DNA from: Patescibacteria group bacterium UBA6805
GTDB taxonomy: Bacteria; Patescibacteriota; Minisyncoccia; Minisyncoccales; Minisyncoccaceae
Direction of reading: 5' to 3'
DNA length: 21,931 nucleotides
Assembly: GCA_002452735.1 (NCBI GenBank)
Contig: DKFD01000005.1
Span: 1-21,931 of the forward strand
Positions within the stretch are counted from its first letter, which is position 1. Every line of letters starts with the position of its first letter. The notes beneath the pieces were generated by a model that saw only the letters and a list, made by a program, of their open reading frames with translations, searched no databases and was not told the DNA's origin. Both the position numbers and the translations under genes were made by a program. Positions 15,276 through 21,793 of the stretch are shown here, one piece after another.

Positions 15276-15665
15276 TTACTTAGGCGAAGGAGGAGCTTTT
15301 CTTCCCGAACCGACTGTTTTCCTCACGTTCCCCCGAACAGTACGGCTGTTTATTCTGGTGGTCTGGCCTCTTGCCGGCAAACCCTTGGCATGCCTTGCCC
15401 CCCTCCAGGAAGAAATGTCTTTTAATCTTTTAATGTTCACTATGACTTCTCTTCTCAGTTCTCCCTCCACCTTGTGGTTCTTTTCAATAACCTGTTTCAG
15501 GGCATTCAACTCATCTGGAGACAGTTCTTTTACTTTCTTTTTCGGGTCAATTTTGGCCTGAGCGACGATTTTCTTGCTCAGCGACAAACCAATCCCATAA
15601 ATATATGTGAGACCGATAAATACTGCTTTTTCATCTGGTATATTTACACCTGCAACTCTGGCCAT
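15276..15665 (-). CDS. rpsM: 30S ribosomal protein S13
   Basis: 129 residues, near the usual length of ~120. Begins MARVAGVNIPDEKAVFIGLTYIYGIG (helix-two-turn-helix region) and ends with RHAKGLPARGQTTRINSRTVRG and a Lys/Pro tail that contacts P-site tRNA. It forms part of the 30S head and the intersubunit bridge to 23S/L5. It starts 12 nt after rpmJ; the context GGTTAAATTTATG has no SD. Confidence 0.97.
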   Translation of the reverse strand: MARVAGVNIPDEKAVFIGLTYIYGIGLSLSKKIVAQAKIDPKKKVKELSPDELNALKQVIEKNHKVEGELRREVIVNIKRLKDISSWRGARHAKGLPARGQTTRINSRTVRGNVRKTVGSGRKAPPSPK

Positions 15666-15677
15666 AAATTTAACCTA

Positions 15678-15797
15678 TTACGCTCCTTGTCTTTGTTTGT
15701 GCTTAGGGTTTTTCTTGCAAACAACATAAATCCGCCCTTCTCTTTTGACGATTTTGCAATCTTTGCAAATCTTTTTAACCGATGGTCTGACTTTCAT
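15678..15797 (-). CDS. rpmJ: 50S ribosomal protein L36 (zinc form)
   Basis: A 39-residue protein starting MKVRPSVKKICKDCKIVKRE and containing VCKKNPKHKQRQG. Cys11, Cys14, Cys27 and His33 form the zinc-ribbon ligands of the zinc-binding L36 type. It lies between infA (2-nt gap) and rpsM (12-nt gap), its standard position in bacteria. Confidence 0.96.
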   Translation of the reverse strand: MKVRPSVKKICKDCKIVKREGRIYVVCKKNPKHKQRQGA

Positions 15798-15799
15798 GA

Positions 15800-16021
15800 T
15801 TATTTTCTTCTAAAAACGATTCGTCCTCGTCTTTTGTCGTAAGGAGTCAATTCAACAGTAACCTTGTCTCCGGCAAGAATTTTAATTTTATAGATTCTTA
15901 ATTTCCCGGCTAAATGGGCCAAAATTTCCGAACCATCTTCCATTTGAACCCTAAAAAAACCATCCGGCAGACTTTCTGTTATTGTCCCCTCTTTCTTTAT
16001 TTTATCTTCCTTTTTCGTCAT
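15800..16021 (-). CDS. infA: Translation initiation factor IF-1
   Basis: 73 residues, standard length; a single S1/OB-fold domain (KKEGTITESLPDGFFRVQMEDG, AGKLRIYKIKILAGDKVTVEL, DKRRGRIVFRRK). IF-1 blocks the ribosomal A site during initiation and helps IF-2 and IF-3. It is the first gene of the ribosomal protein/rpoA operon. The ATG is preceded by AAAATTAA without an SD. Confidence 0.97.
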   Translation of the reverse strand: MTKKEDKIKKEGTITESLPDGFFRVQMEDGSEILAHLAGKLRIYKIKILAGDKVTVELTPYDKRRGRIVFRRK

Positions 16022-16040
16022 TTAATTTTGAGATAATAAA

Positions 16041-16069
16041 ACATTATCAGAAATTCCTGTTTTGGTCAA
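16041..16069 (-). promoter_or_regulatory. Candidate promoter of the infA operon
   Basis: TTGACC (16069-16064, 5/6) overlaps the stop codon of the upstream gene; a 17-nt spacer leads to TAATGT (16046-16041, weak) preceded by TGa, i.e. extended -10 type. Start would be near 16034, about 13 nt before the ATG at 16021. Read-through from alaS is also possible. Confidence 0.45.
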
Positions 16070-17307
16070 GGGAGATAGAAGCCCAACTTTATCTCCACCC
16101 TGTCCTTATCGTTGGGATTGCTGAATTTCCAAAAAGGAGTGAGCTTGATTTCAACTCTCTCTACTTCGGGCAGGCCTTCCAATAAAGATGTGGCGTAGTC
16201 CCTGTTTTTTCCCAGAATGTTCTGCAAGAGAAAAGCGTTATCGGGCAGCCAATATGTCTTTCCCGTAAAGGAAATTTTGAGCTCCAGGCCGTCGTTCCCC
16301 TTGCTTTTTTTCTCAAGAATCTCGTAGCTCAGACTGCCGGGAACCAATTTTTTCGTTTCCGAGGTCAGATTTTTGATACTGTTCGTCAGCAACGCTTCCA
16401 CATCTTCTTTCCTGAAAACCTCTGTTTCCGTCTTGATTTTGCCGGAAACAGTGAAAGAAGCGACTTCTTCCCCTGCTTTGACGCTCAAAGCCATGCTGCT
16501 GATTTCGGAAACGAAATTCTCTTCGAAAAAAACATAGTTGGCGGGAATGCTCTTCTTCAGCTCTTCCTTTCCTTTGGCCAAAAACTCGTTCTCGAAAGCT
16601 GCCTTGGCATTATCAATGTCTTTCTGCAGAACCATGCTTACCTCTGACTTAAATCCGCCGGTAATAGGATTTATGGTCTCGGCCCAGATGCTTGAATAAT
16701 ATTCGGTGCCGCTCAAACCGGGAACGGAAAAAATGGCGGAAGACAAATTGTAGTTTTCTCCGGCCTGGTCTGCCTCAACCTCAACGTCAATATAGCCCGG
16801 TGTGAATTTTCCGTCTATTGTTTTAGCCTGAGGAATGGTAAAGCCAGCCGTGGCCCGGTAAATCAGCTCTCCGGGAACGGAAAAAAGCCTCGTTCCCTTG
16901 ATTAAAGTCAGGGCTTTCTCCGGCTTATGCTTGTTGAACACCCTGATTACTGCTTTGGCTTTCTTGTCTTTGTCGGTTATGCCCGTGGCCGGATAATCCT
17001 TGCTCGGCTCCAAATCACTGGAAAAAACAATGGCCGGAACGATTTTGTTCTCTTCGTGCAAGGTTCCCTGCTTGAGACTGGCTGTGATTGTCTCTTCTCC
17101 ACTTATCTCCTCTGTCTTGGGATAAATGGTCACCACAGACCTGCCTTCAACGAAAAAAGCGACCAAAAACAAACCCAGAACAATTATTCCCAGCCATTTA
17201 AAAGGAACCCTTACTCTTTTTCTTTCTTTCTTAATCGGCTCTTCTTGCAGCTTAAACTCCTTTTTTTCCGCCAAATCGGGCGGAAGAATGTCATATATTT
17301 TTTTCAT
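16066..17307 (-). CDS. Single-pass membrane protein with a possible baseplate-J-like domain
   Basis: 413 residues. Cytoplasmic, highly charged N-terminus (about 35 residues, starting MKKIYDILPP), one membrane helix at about 36-53 (FKWLGIIVLGLFLVAFFV), and a large outside part. Residues about 130-240 (LIKGTRLFSVPGELIYRATAGF, VEVEADQAGENYNL, FSVPGLSGTEYYSS) resemble the beta domain of phage baseplate J/gp47-like proteins, as seen in tailed phages and contractile systems; this is inference from pattern only. No other tail or baseplate genes are near. The ATG overlaps the alaS stop as ATGA, so the genes are translationally coupled. Function unknown. Confidence 0.75.
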   Translation of the reverse strand: MKKIYDILPPDLAEKKEFKLQEEPIKKERKRVRVPFKWLGIIVLGLFLVAFFVEGRSVVTIYPKTEEISGEETITASLKQGTLHEENKIVPAIVFSSDLEPSKDYPATGITDKDKKAKAVIRVFNKHKPEKALTLIKGTRLFSVPGELIYRATAGFTIPQAKTIDGKFTPGYIDVEVEADQAGENYNLSSAIFSVPGLSGTEYYSSIWAETINPITGGFKSEVSMVLQKDIDNAKAAFENEFLAKGKEELKKSIPANYVFFEENFVSEISSMALSVKAGEEVASFTVSGKIKTETEVFRKEDVEALLTNSIKNLTSETKKLVPGSLSYEILEKKSKGNDGLELKISFTGKTYWLPDNAFLLQNILGKNRDYATSLLEGLPEVERVEIKLTPFWKFSNPNDKDRVEIKLGFYLP

Positions 17308-19109
17308 TTTAATACGGCCTTAATTCTTCTTATCCCCGCACTTGAACTCTCTTCCTTGATAATCTCAAAATTCCCCAAATCTTTCAAACTTTTGACATGG
17401 GGTCCGGCGCAGATTTCTTTGGAGAAAACCTCGCCTGTTTCCGGGTCGAAGATGGTCCAGACAAACACTGTTTCCGGATATTTCTCTTTAAAAAAAGCCA
17501 GAGCGCCCGATTCCAGGGCCTGAGCCAGGACCATTTCTTCTTTCTTCACCTCCATTCCCTGCTTGATTTTCCGATTCACCAATTCTTGAATATTTTTCTT
17601 CTCTTCTTCGGTTAACTTCTGGGGATACTTGAAATCAAACCTCAGCCTCTCGGAAGTGATGTCCGATCCCATTTGCTGGACGTGCTCTCCCAGAATATTC
17701 CTCAAGGCGCTGTGCAAAAGATGGGTAGCGGTATGCATTTTGGCCTCTTCCTCTCCCCCTTCTTTTCCCACGCCTCCGAACTTCTTTTCCTTGCCGGCCC
17801 GGGAAATCTCCTGATGCTTTGCCAGCGCCTCATTAAACATTTTTTTATCAACGGAGAATCCTTTTTCTTCGGCGATTTCCTCTGTCAACTCCAGAGGAAA
17901 CCCATAGCTTTGGTACAAATCAAAGGCCTCTTCTCCCCCTATTCTCTTGTCGCTTTTGGAATTAAGCATTTTTTCCATTACCACCAGTCCCAGCCTAAGA
18001 GTTTTCTCAAACTTCATTTCTTCGCCCTTAATCGCCCCGATGATTTCTTCCCTTTTTCCAAAAACCTCGGGATAAACTCCTTTATACCTGTCTATCACCA
18101 AATCAGCCAAAGGAACCAAAAAATCCTGCTCCAATCCCAGCAGCTTTCCGTAGCGCATGGCTCTTCTTAAAATTCTCCTTAAAATGTATCCCTGGGAAAC
18201 GTTGGAAGGGATGATTCCTTCGCTGGCCAGGAAAACCGCTCCCCGCACATGGTCAGCGATGACGCGGAAAGCTTTTTTGTTTTCCGAGTATTTTAATTTG
18301 GATATCTCTTCCAATTTTGAAATAACGTTAACGAGAATATCGGATTCGTAAGCCGAATCCTTTCCTTGGAGCAAGGAAGCCAGTCTTTCAAAGCCGATGC
18401 CGGTGTCAATGTTTTTCTGGGGCAGAATTTCGTATTCCCCTTTTTTGTTCTTGAAGTACTCCATAAAAACAAGGTTCCAAACCTCAACGAATCTTTTGCA
18501 ATAATCGCAATTAGGGCCGCAATCGGGCCTGTTGCAGCCAAACCCCTCTCCCCGGTCAAAATATATCTCGGAACAAGGGCCGCAAGGTCCAATCTCTCCC
18601 ACCGGCCCCCAGAAATTGTCTTTTTTGCCGAACTCTTTTATCCTGCCCAAAGATATGCCGTTGTCTTTCCAAATACCCATCGCTTCCTCGTCCCTCTTAA
18701 TACTTCCCTCTCCCTTGAATACCGTCACCCAAAGCTTATTCTTGTCCAAGCCCAGCTCGTCATTCAAGAACTCCAAAGCATATTTAATTGCTCCCTTCTT
18801 AAAATATCCTTTCTCGTCCTCGCCGATTGACCAGTTGCCGAGCATTTCAAAGAACGTATGATGGGTATCGTCTCCCACTTCTTCAATATCATCGGTCCTG
18901 AAGCACTTCTGGCAGGAAGCCAGGTGCCTTGATTTAAAATCCTTGACCACATCCCTTTTCCCGGTCAGATACGAAGAAAACTGCTGCATGCCGGCGGTAG
19001 TGAACAAAACAGAGCTGTCAGAAGGCAAAAGCGAAGAAGAAGGAACTATCAAGTGCCCTCTTTTTTCAAAAAAATCAAGAAATTTTTGCCTCAATCCTTC
19101 TGAATCCAT
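17304..19109 (-). CDS. alaS: Alanyl-tRNA synthetase, truncated form without C-Ala domain
   Basis: 601 residues against about 875. Class II catalytic domain (LRQKFLDFFEKRGH ... FTTAGMQQF, SCQKCFRTDDIEEVG, FFEMLGNWSIG), a Cys-rich stretch (GCNRPDCGPNCDYC) before RFVEVWNLVFMEYF, the tRNA-binding middle region (ADHVRGAVFLASEG, GYILRRILRRAMRYGK), then the editing domain with its zinc ligands in HTATHLLH and CAGPH. It ends at SSAGIRRIKAVLK, where longer enzymes continue into the coiled coil and C-Ala domain. Charging and editing of Ser/Gly mistakes should remain. The tRNA-Ala in this window has the G3-U70 identity pair. The ATG lies exactly 6 nt after the -10 box, so the mRNA is predicted leaderless. 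Confidence 0.97.
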   Translation of the reverse strand: MDSEGLRQKFLDFFEKRGHLIVPSSSLLPSDSSVLFTTAGMQQFSSYLTGKRDVVKDFKSRHLASCQKCFRTDDIEEVGDDTHHTFFEMLGNWSIGEDEKGYFKKGAIKYALEFLNDELGLDKNKLWVTVFKGEGSIKRDEEAMGIWKDNGISLGRIKEFGKKDNFWGPVGEIGPCGPCSEIYFDRGEGFGCNRPDCGPNCDYCKRFVEVWNLVFMEYFKNKKGEYEILPQKNIDTGIGFERLASLLQGKDSAYESDILVNVISKLEEISKLKYSENKKAFRVIADHVRGAVFLASEGIIPSNVSQGYILRRILRRAMRYGKLLGLEQDFLVPLADLVIDRYKGVYPEVFGKREEIIGAIKGEEMKFEKTLRLGLVVMEKMLNSKSDKRIGGEEAFDLYQSYGFPLELTEEIAEEKGFSVDKKMFNEALAKHQEISRAGKEKKFGGVGKEGGEEEAKMHTATHLLHSALRNILGEHVQQMGSDITSERLRFDFKYPQKLTEEEKKNIQELVNRKIKQGMEVKKEEMVLAQALESGALAFFKEKYPETVFVWTIFDPETGEVFSKEICAGPHVKSLKDLGNFEIIKEESSSAGIRRIKAVLK

Positions 19110-19115
19110 ATTATA

Positions 19116-19144
19116 AATATACTAAAATACCTCGAAAGAGTCAA
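19116..19144 (-). promoter_or_regulatory. Promoter of alaS giving a leaderless mRNA
   Basis: TTGACT (19144-19139, 5/6), exact 17-nt spacer, TATATT (19121-19116, 5/6), 6 nt (TATAAT), then the ATG at 19109. The expected transcription start is the A of the ATG. The -35 begins directly after the T tract of the preceding gene's terminator. Confidence 0.8.
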
Positions 19145-19173
19145 ACAAAAAGCACGCCGCGTTAACGGCGCGC
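19143..19173 (-). terminator. Intrinsic terminator after the channel-like gene
   Basis: On minus, GCGCGCCG/CGGCGTGC (one G-U pair) with loop TTAACG, 19173-19152, then TTTTTGTTT. It follows the stop at 19188 by about 14 nt and runs into the alaS -35 box. Confidence 0.88.
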
Positions 19174-19187
19174 CCTTTTAAAACAAA

Positions 19188-19871
19188 CTATTCTTTGTCA
19201 GAGATTTTCTTTCGTGTCTCTTCAATCAAGCGGCCGGCAGTTTCTTTTCCTCCCAATCCGAATGCCAGGCCAAAAGCCAAAGCAAGCATTCCCACAAAAC
19301 CCATAACCAAAGTATTGACTATCGCCGGAGCGATTCCCAGCTGAAGAAGGACGGCGAAAGCGGCAAATATATATATCGCCCATTTTACGGCCGTTCCCAC
19401 AAAATTATTGAAGCTTACGCCGATTTTCTTGGTTGAGGCTCTGGTCATCTTTTCCAGAATGTCGGCTACGACCACGGCCACAACGAAGATGGCGATGGAA
19501 ATGATCAAGTTAGGCACCCAAGCCAAGAGTTTTGCCAATAAAGCGGCAAAAGCTACCCAACCCAGAATATCTGCGGCAACGACCAAAAATACGATGATAA
19601 GAATCCATTTGCTAATTGCGCCGATGAATTCTGAAGGTGTTACCTTGATGTCCGCTCTTTCCAGGGCTTCTTTCCAGCCAGCTGAATCGAAAAGCTTGTC
19701 AAACATCACCTTACTCAAAATACCGGCTACCAATCTGCCAATCCAGATGGCGATTATCCAACCGATAACAAAGACGATGATTGCACCCAATAGTTCCGGT
19801 AGAAAAAGGATAATGCTCTCCCAGGCGTTTTTCAAAGCCAGGAGGGTAATATCTGTCCAATCTCCTATCAT
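19188..19871 (-). CDS. Membrane protein with conserved TM helices, mechanosensitive-channel-like (CmpX type)
   Basis: 227 residues with about five hydrophobic helices (near 22-46, 86-108, 112-140, 165-185, 188-210). The repeated pattern (GAIIVFVIGWIIAIWIGRLVAGIL ... and PNLIISIAIFVVAVVVADIL) is the 'conserved TM helix' repeat found in CmpX-like relatives of small mechanosensitive channels. The last helix, rich in Gly and Ala and ending GLAFGLGGKETAGRLIEE, resembles the pore helix of MscS. The soluble MscS beta domain is missing, so gating or even channel activity is uncertain. Probably an osmotic or membrane-tension protein. Monocistronic with its own terminator. GGGGG (19883-19879) 7 nt before the ATG could be an SD. 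Confidence 0.8.
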   Translation of the reverse strand: MIGDWTDITLLALKNAWESIILFLPELLGAIIVFVIGWIIAIWIGRLVAGILSKVMFDKLFDSAGWKEALERADIKVTPSEFIGAISKWILIIVFLVVAADILGWVAFAALLAKLLAWVPNLIISIAIFVVAVVVADILEKMTRASTKKIGVSFNNFVGTAVKWAIYIFAAFAVLLQLGIAPAIVNTLVMGFVGMLALAFGLAFGLGGKETAGRLIEETRKKISDKE

Positions 19872-19912
19872 ATGTTTTCCCCCATTCTTTATGTAAAAAG
19901 AAAAAAGGGTGT

Positions 19913-19928
19913 TAATTATTAATAATTA
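19913..19928. repeat. 16-bp perfect AT palindrome in the leader of the channel-like gene
   Basis: TAATTATTAATAATTA is fully self-complementary. It lies between the upstream promoter (19987-20016) and the ATG at 19871, followed on minus by ACACCC and T6. It could be an operator or part of a weak terminator/attenuator. Confidence 0.5.
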
Positions 19929-19986
19929 GTTACGACTTTAATTTATTATTCCAAAAAATGGACCTATACCATTCTTTGTTTAGTAG

Positions 19987-20016
19987 ATTATACCAAGAAA
20001 TACCCTTTTTTATCAA
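19987..20016 (-). promoter_or_regulatory. Promoter upstream of the channel-like gene
   Basis: TTGATA (20016-20011, 5/6), 18-nt spacer, perfect TATAAT (19992-19987). Start near 19980, leaving a leader of about 110 nt, the longest in the window. A weaker second promoter (TTAACA, 16 nt, CATAAA) lies closer to the gene. Confidence 0.65.
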
Positions 20017-20018
20017 GC

Positions 20019-20906
20019 CTATTTATCCACAGGATGATATAGCTGGGCCAATCTTCCCTGGTATTCTTCAAAATCAACCTGATTGTGGGACAATAATCTG
20101 TTCAGCCCCGCATAATAATTCTCCTGAATTTGAGAACTGAGCATGGCTTCATTATAAACGCGGATTTCGTCTATTCTCCCATTAAAAAATTCGCCGGCGG
20201 CTAGACGCGAACCAACATAAATACTGGAAGGTTGAACGTTCGGCGATTCTTTTGTTCCTACATATGACCCAGATATTTCCATGCCATTAAGATAAAATTT
20301 TCTATCACCATTACCTATATGTGTTAATACTACGAAATTCCATTTATTAAGCAAGGTTCCCGTGGTTACATCAAAATCGTTAGAATAAAAATAATGCCTT
20401 GCGCCGTTGACCGCCAAACGGAAACAGTTAGCATTGCTTTGCGAAAGCACTCCCCAACAAATTATTGCTCTTGGACCGTCAATATCTGGATTTATCCAAG
20501 CAGAAATAGTAAATTTACTTGACCCCATAGGAATGCCTTGATTACCGTTTACTAAAAAATAATCAACAGACCCATCAAAGTCTAGACAAGAGCTACTTAA
20601 ACAGTTGGAACCAGACATTACTAACGGTTCGTGGCCAGAAATAATTGTTCCATGATTTACGCCCCAGCTATCTTGGACATATGCTGATGTAGCATTCTGC
20701 CCATCTACTACGCCCGAACCGTCAAATTTCCACTCCGACACCAGGTTCATCATCAGTACATTCTTCAGGGAGCTGGAAAACGCCTGTCCTTTGGCAATAG
20801 TGGCCTTGGAAGAAACCCCGGCCATGGAAACGATAATGAAGGCGGAAAGGATTCCGACTATGACGATTACCACCAGTATTTCGATTAAAGTAAACGACTT
20901 GTTCAT
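20019..20906 (-). CDS. Type IV pilin-like protein with a C-terminal LamG/concanavalin-like domain
   Basis: 295 residues. The N-terminus MNKSFTLIEILVVIVIVGIL has the prepilin pattern: short basic leader, FTLIE with the conserved Glu5 of the mature protein, and a hydrophobic helix. The residue before the cleavage site is Ser instead of the near-invariant Gly. After a short linker, residues about 55-265 match a LamG/concanavalin-like beta-sandwich (LVSEWKFDGSG, CLDFDGSVDYFLVNGN, FTISAWINPD, WNFVVLTHIGNGDRKFYLNG, GRIDEIRVYNEAM), a typical sugar- or surface-binding fold. It probably sits at the tip of, or along, a pilus-like fibre. No other pilus genes are nearby. The ATG is 6 nt after a perfect -10, so the mRNA is predicted leaderless. 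Confidence 0.88.
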   Translation of the reverse strand: MNKSFTLIEILVVIVIVGILSAFIIVSMAGVSSKATIAKGQAFSSSLKNVLMMNLVSEWKFDGSGVVDGQNATSAYVQDSWGVNHGTIISGHEPLVMSGSNCLSSSCLDFDGSVDYFLVNGNQGIPMGSSKFTISAWINPDIDGPRAIICWGVLSQSNANCFRLAVNGARHYFYSNDFDVTTGTLLNKWNFVVLTHIGNGDRKFYLNGMEISGSYVGTKESPNVQPSSIYVGSRLAAGEFFNGRIDEIRVYNEAMLSSQIQENYYAGLNRLLSHNQVDFEEYQGRLAQLYHPVDK

Positions 20907-20912
20907 TCAATC

Positions 20913-20940
20913 ATTATACCAAAAGACAAAAAAGATGCAA
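20913..20940 (-). promoter_or_regulatory. Promoter of the pilin gene giving a leaderless mRNA
   Basis: TTGCAT (20940-20935, weak), 16-nt spacer, perfect TATAAT (20918-20913), 6 nt, ATG at 20906. The expected start is the A of the ATG. The -35 box lies inside the tRNA-operon terminator hairpin. Confidence 0.7.
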
Positions 20941-20950
20941 TAAATGCATC
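20924..20950 (-). terminator. Intrinsic terminator of the 16S-tRNA transcript
   Basis: On minus, GATGCA/TGCATC with loop TTTAT (20950-20934) followed by TTTTTT, just after tRNA-Ala. The stem is short and AT-rich in the loop, but the T run is clean. Confidence 0.7.
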
Positions 20951-20957
20951 ATTAATG

Positions 20958-21030
20958 TGGACCCAAGGAGATTCGAACTCCTGACCTCCTCTTTGCAAAA
21001 GAGGCGCGCTACCAACTGCGCCATGGGCCC
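20958..21030 (-). tRNA. tRNA-Ala(TGC)
   Basis: A 73-nt cloverleaf: acceptor GGGCCCA/TGGGTCC, anticodon stem CCTCT/AGAGG with loop TTTGCAA (anticodon TGC), T arm GGAGTTCGAATCTCC and discriminator A. The G3-U70 alanine identity pair is present. CCA is not encoded. It follows tRNA-Ile by 7 nt, the classic 16S-23S spacer pair. Confidence 0.96.
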
Positions 21031-21037
21031 TCAGGTG

Positions 21038-21111
21038 TGGGTATGCCTGGACTCGAACCAGGGACCTCGTCATTATCAGTGACGCGCTCTAACCAGCTGA
21101 GCTACACACCC
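21038..21111 (-). tRNA. tRNA-Ile(GAT)
   Basis: A 74-nt cloverleaf: acceptor GGGTGTG/CATACCC (one G-U), anticodon stem CGTCA/TGACG around loop CTGATAA (anticodon GAT), T arm CCTGGTTCGAGTCCAGG and discriminator A. CCA is not encoded. Its first 10 nt are also the last codons and TAG stop of the methyltransferase gene. Confidence 0.96.
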
Positions 21112-21674
21112 TTCTTCAAAACGAAGAGGACGTTTTTTAGAGGAAAAGAATTGACCTTCTGCTCTTTGATAATCTTTAATCCTTTTTCCTCGAAAATCCT
21201 TCTCCATTCTTCGGTTGCGAAAAAGCATCCCTCAACTGAATTCTTCTGAAAAAAACGGGCGAAAGAAATTCCGTGAATCCCGCACATCATTTTGTAGAAA
21301 ATTCCGTCAGCCGGGGTCTCGTAAACAATAACCGTATTTCTGGCCACTCTCTTTATCTCGTCTAACAATTTTAGCGGATTTTCCGTATGATGCAGAACAT
21401 AAGCCACTAAGACGATGTCGAAAGAATCGTCATTGAAAAAAGAAAGGTCTTCGCCATTATACAGCTCAAAAGAGATATTTTCAACCCTGTTATCAATGAT
21501 GTCCACACCCACCAGACCGGCGCCAAAAGCTTCTTTGAACTTGTTTCCCACTATTCCCGAACCGCAGCCGAAATCCAAAATCCTGGAATTCAGGGGAATA
21601 AATTCCTTGCACTGGCCAGCCATTCTTTCTCCTGCTTTTTCGTAAAAACCCTTGAAGAGGTTATAGAAAAACAT
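21102..21674 (-). CDS. Class I SAM-dependent methyltransferase (Methyltransf_11-like) inside the rRNA spacer
   Basis: 190 residues. SAM-binding motif I ILDFGCGSGIVGNKF (about residue 32), acidic GVDIID after the next strand, YNGEDLSFFNDDSFDIVLVAYVLHH (post-I and motif II), and a later RNTVIVYETP strand: the ordinary small-molecule/UbiE-like Rossmann methyltransferase pattern. The substrate cannot be told; it is not KsgA-like. It sits between 16S (120 nt upstream) and tRNA-Ile, and its last 10 nt lie in the tRNA gene, so tRNA 5' processing of a shared transcript would cut off its stop codon. I see no promoter of its own, so it probably rides on the rRNA transcript. AAGGA lies 11 nt before the ATG, a weak SD candidate. 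Confidence 0.88.
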   Translation of the reverse strand: MFFYNLFKGFYEKAGERMAGQCKEFIPLNSRILDFGCGSGIVGNKFKEAFGAGLVGVDIIDNRVENISFELYNGEDLSFFNDDSFDIVLVAYVLHHTENPLKLLDEIKRVARNTVIVYETPADGIFYKMMCGIHGISFARFFQKNSVEGCFFATEEWRRIFEEKGLKIIKEQKVNSFPLKNVLFVLKKGV

Positions 21675-21708
21675 AAGTTAAGTTCCTTAGAGTTGTTCCG
21701 CGAATAAC

Positions 21709-21774
21709 GGTCTTTTTTAAAGGCAGAAAGACCAGCGCCTTAAGAATTAATTCAGTGATCACTCGCGAATTAAT
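21709..21774 (-). other. Two hairpins in the 16S 3' flank
   Basis: Between 16S and the methyltransferase gene the minus strand folds as ATTAATTC/GAATTAAT (21774-21746, enclosing the palindrome AGTGATCACT), then GGTCTTT/AAAGACC (21733-21709). Neither is followed by a T run, so they look like rRNA-processing structures rather than terminators. A third palindrome, TTGTCGACAA, lies at 21777-21786. Confidence 0.45.
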
Positions 21775-21793
21775 CCTTGTCGACAAACTTTCT

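Noticed and set aside
17304..17306. UGA recoding as in Gracilibacteria/Absconditabacteria
   Set aside because: TGA terminates alaS, the baseplate-J-like gene and the orphan gene at sensible ends, so the standard bacterial code applies.
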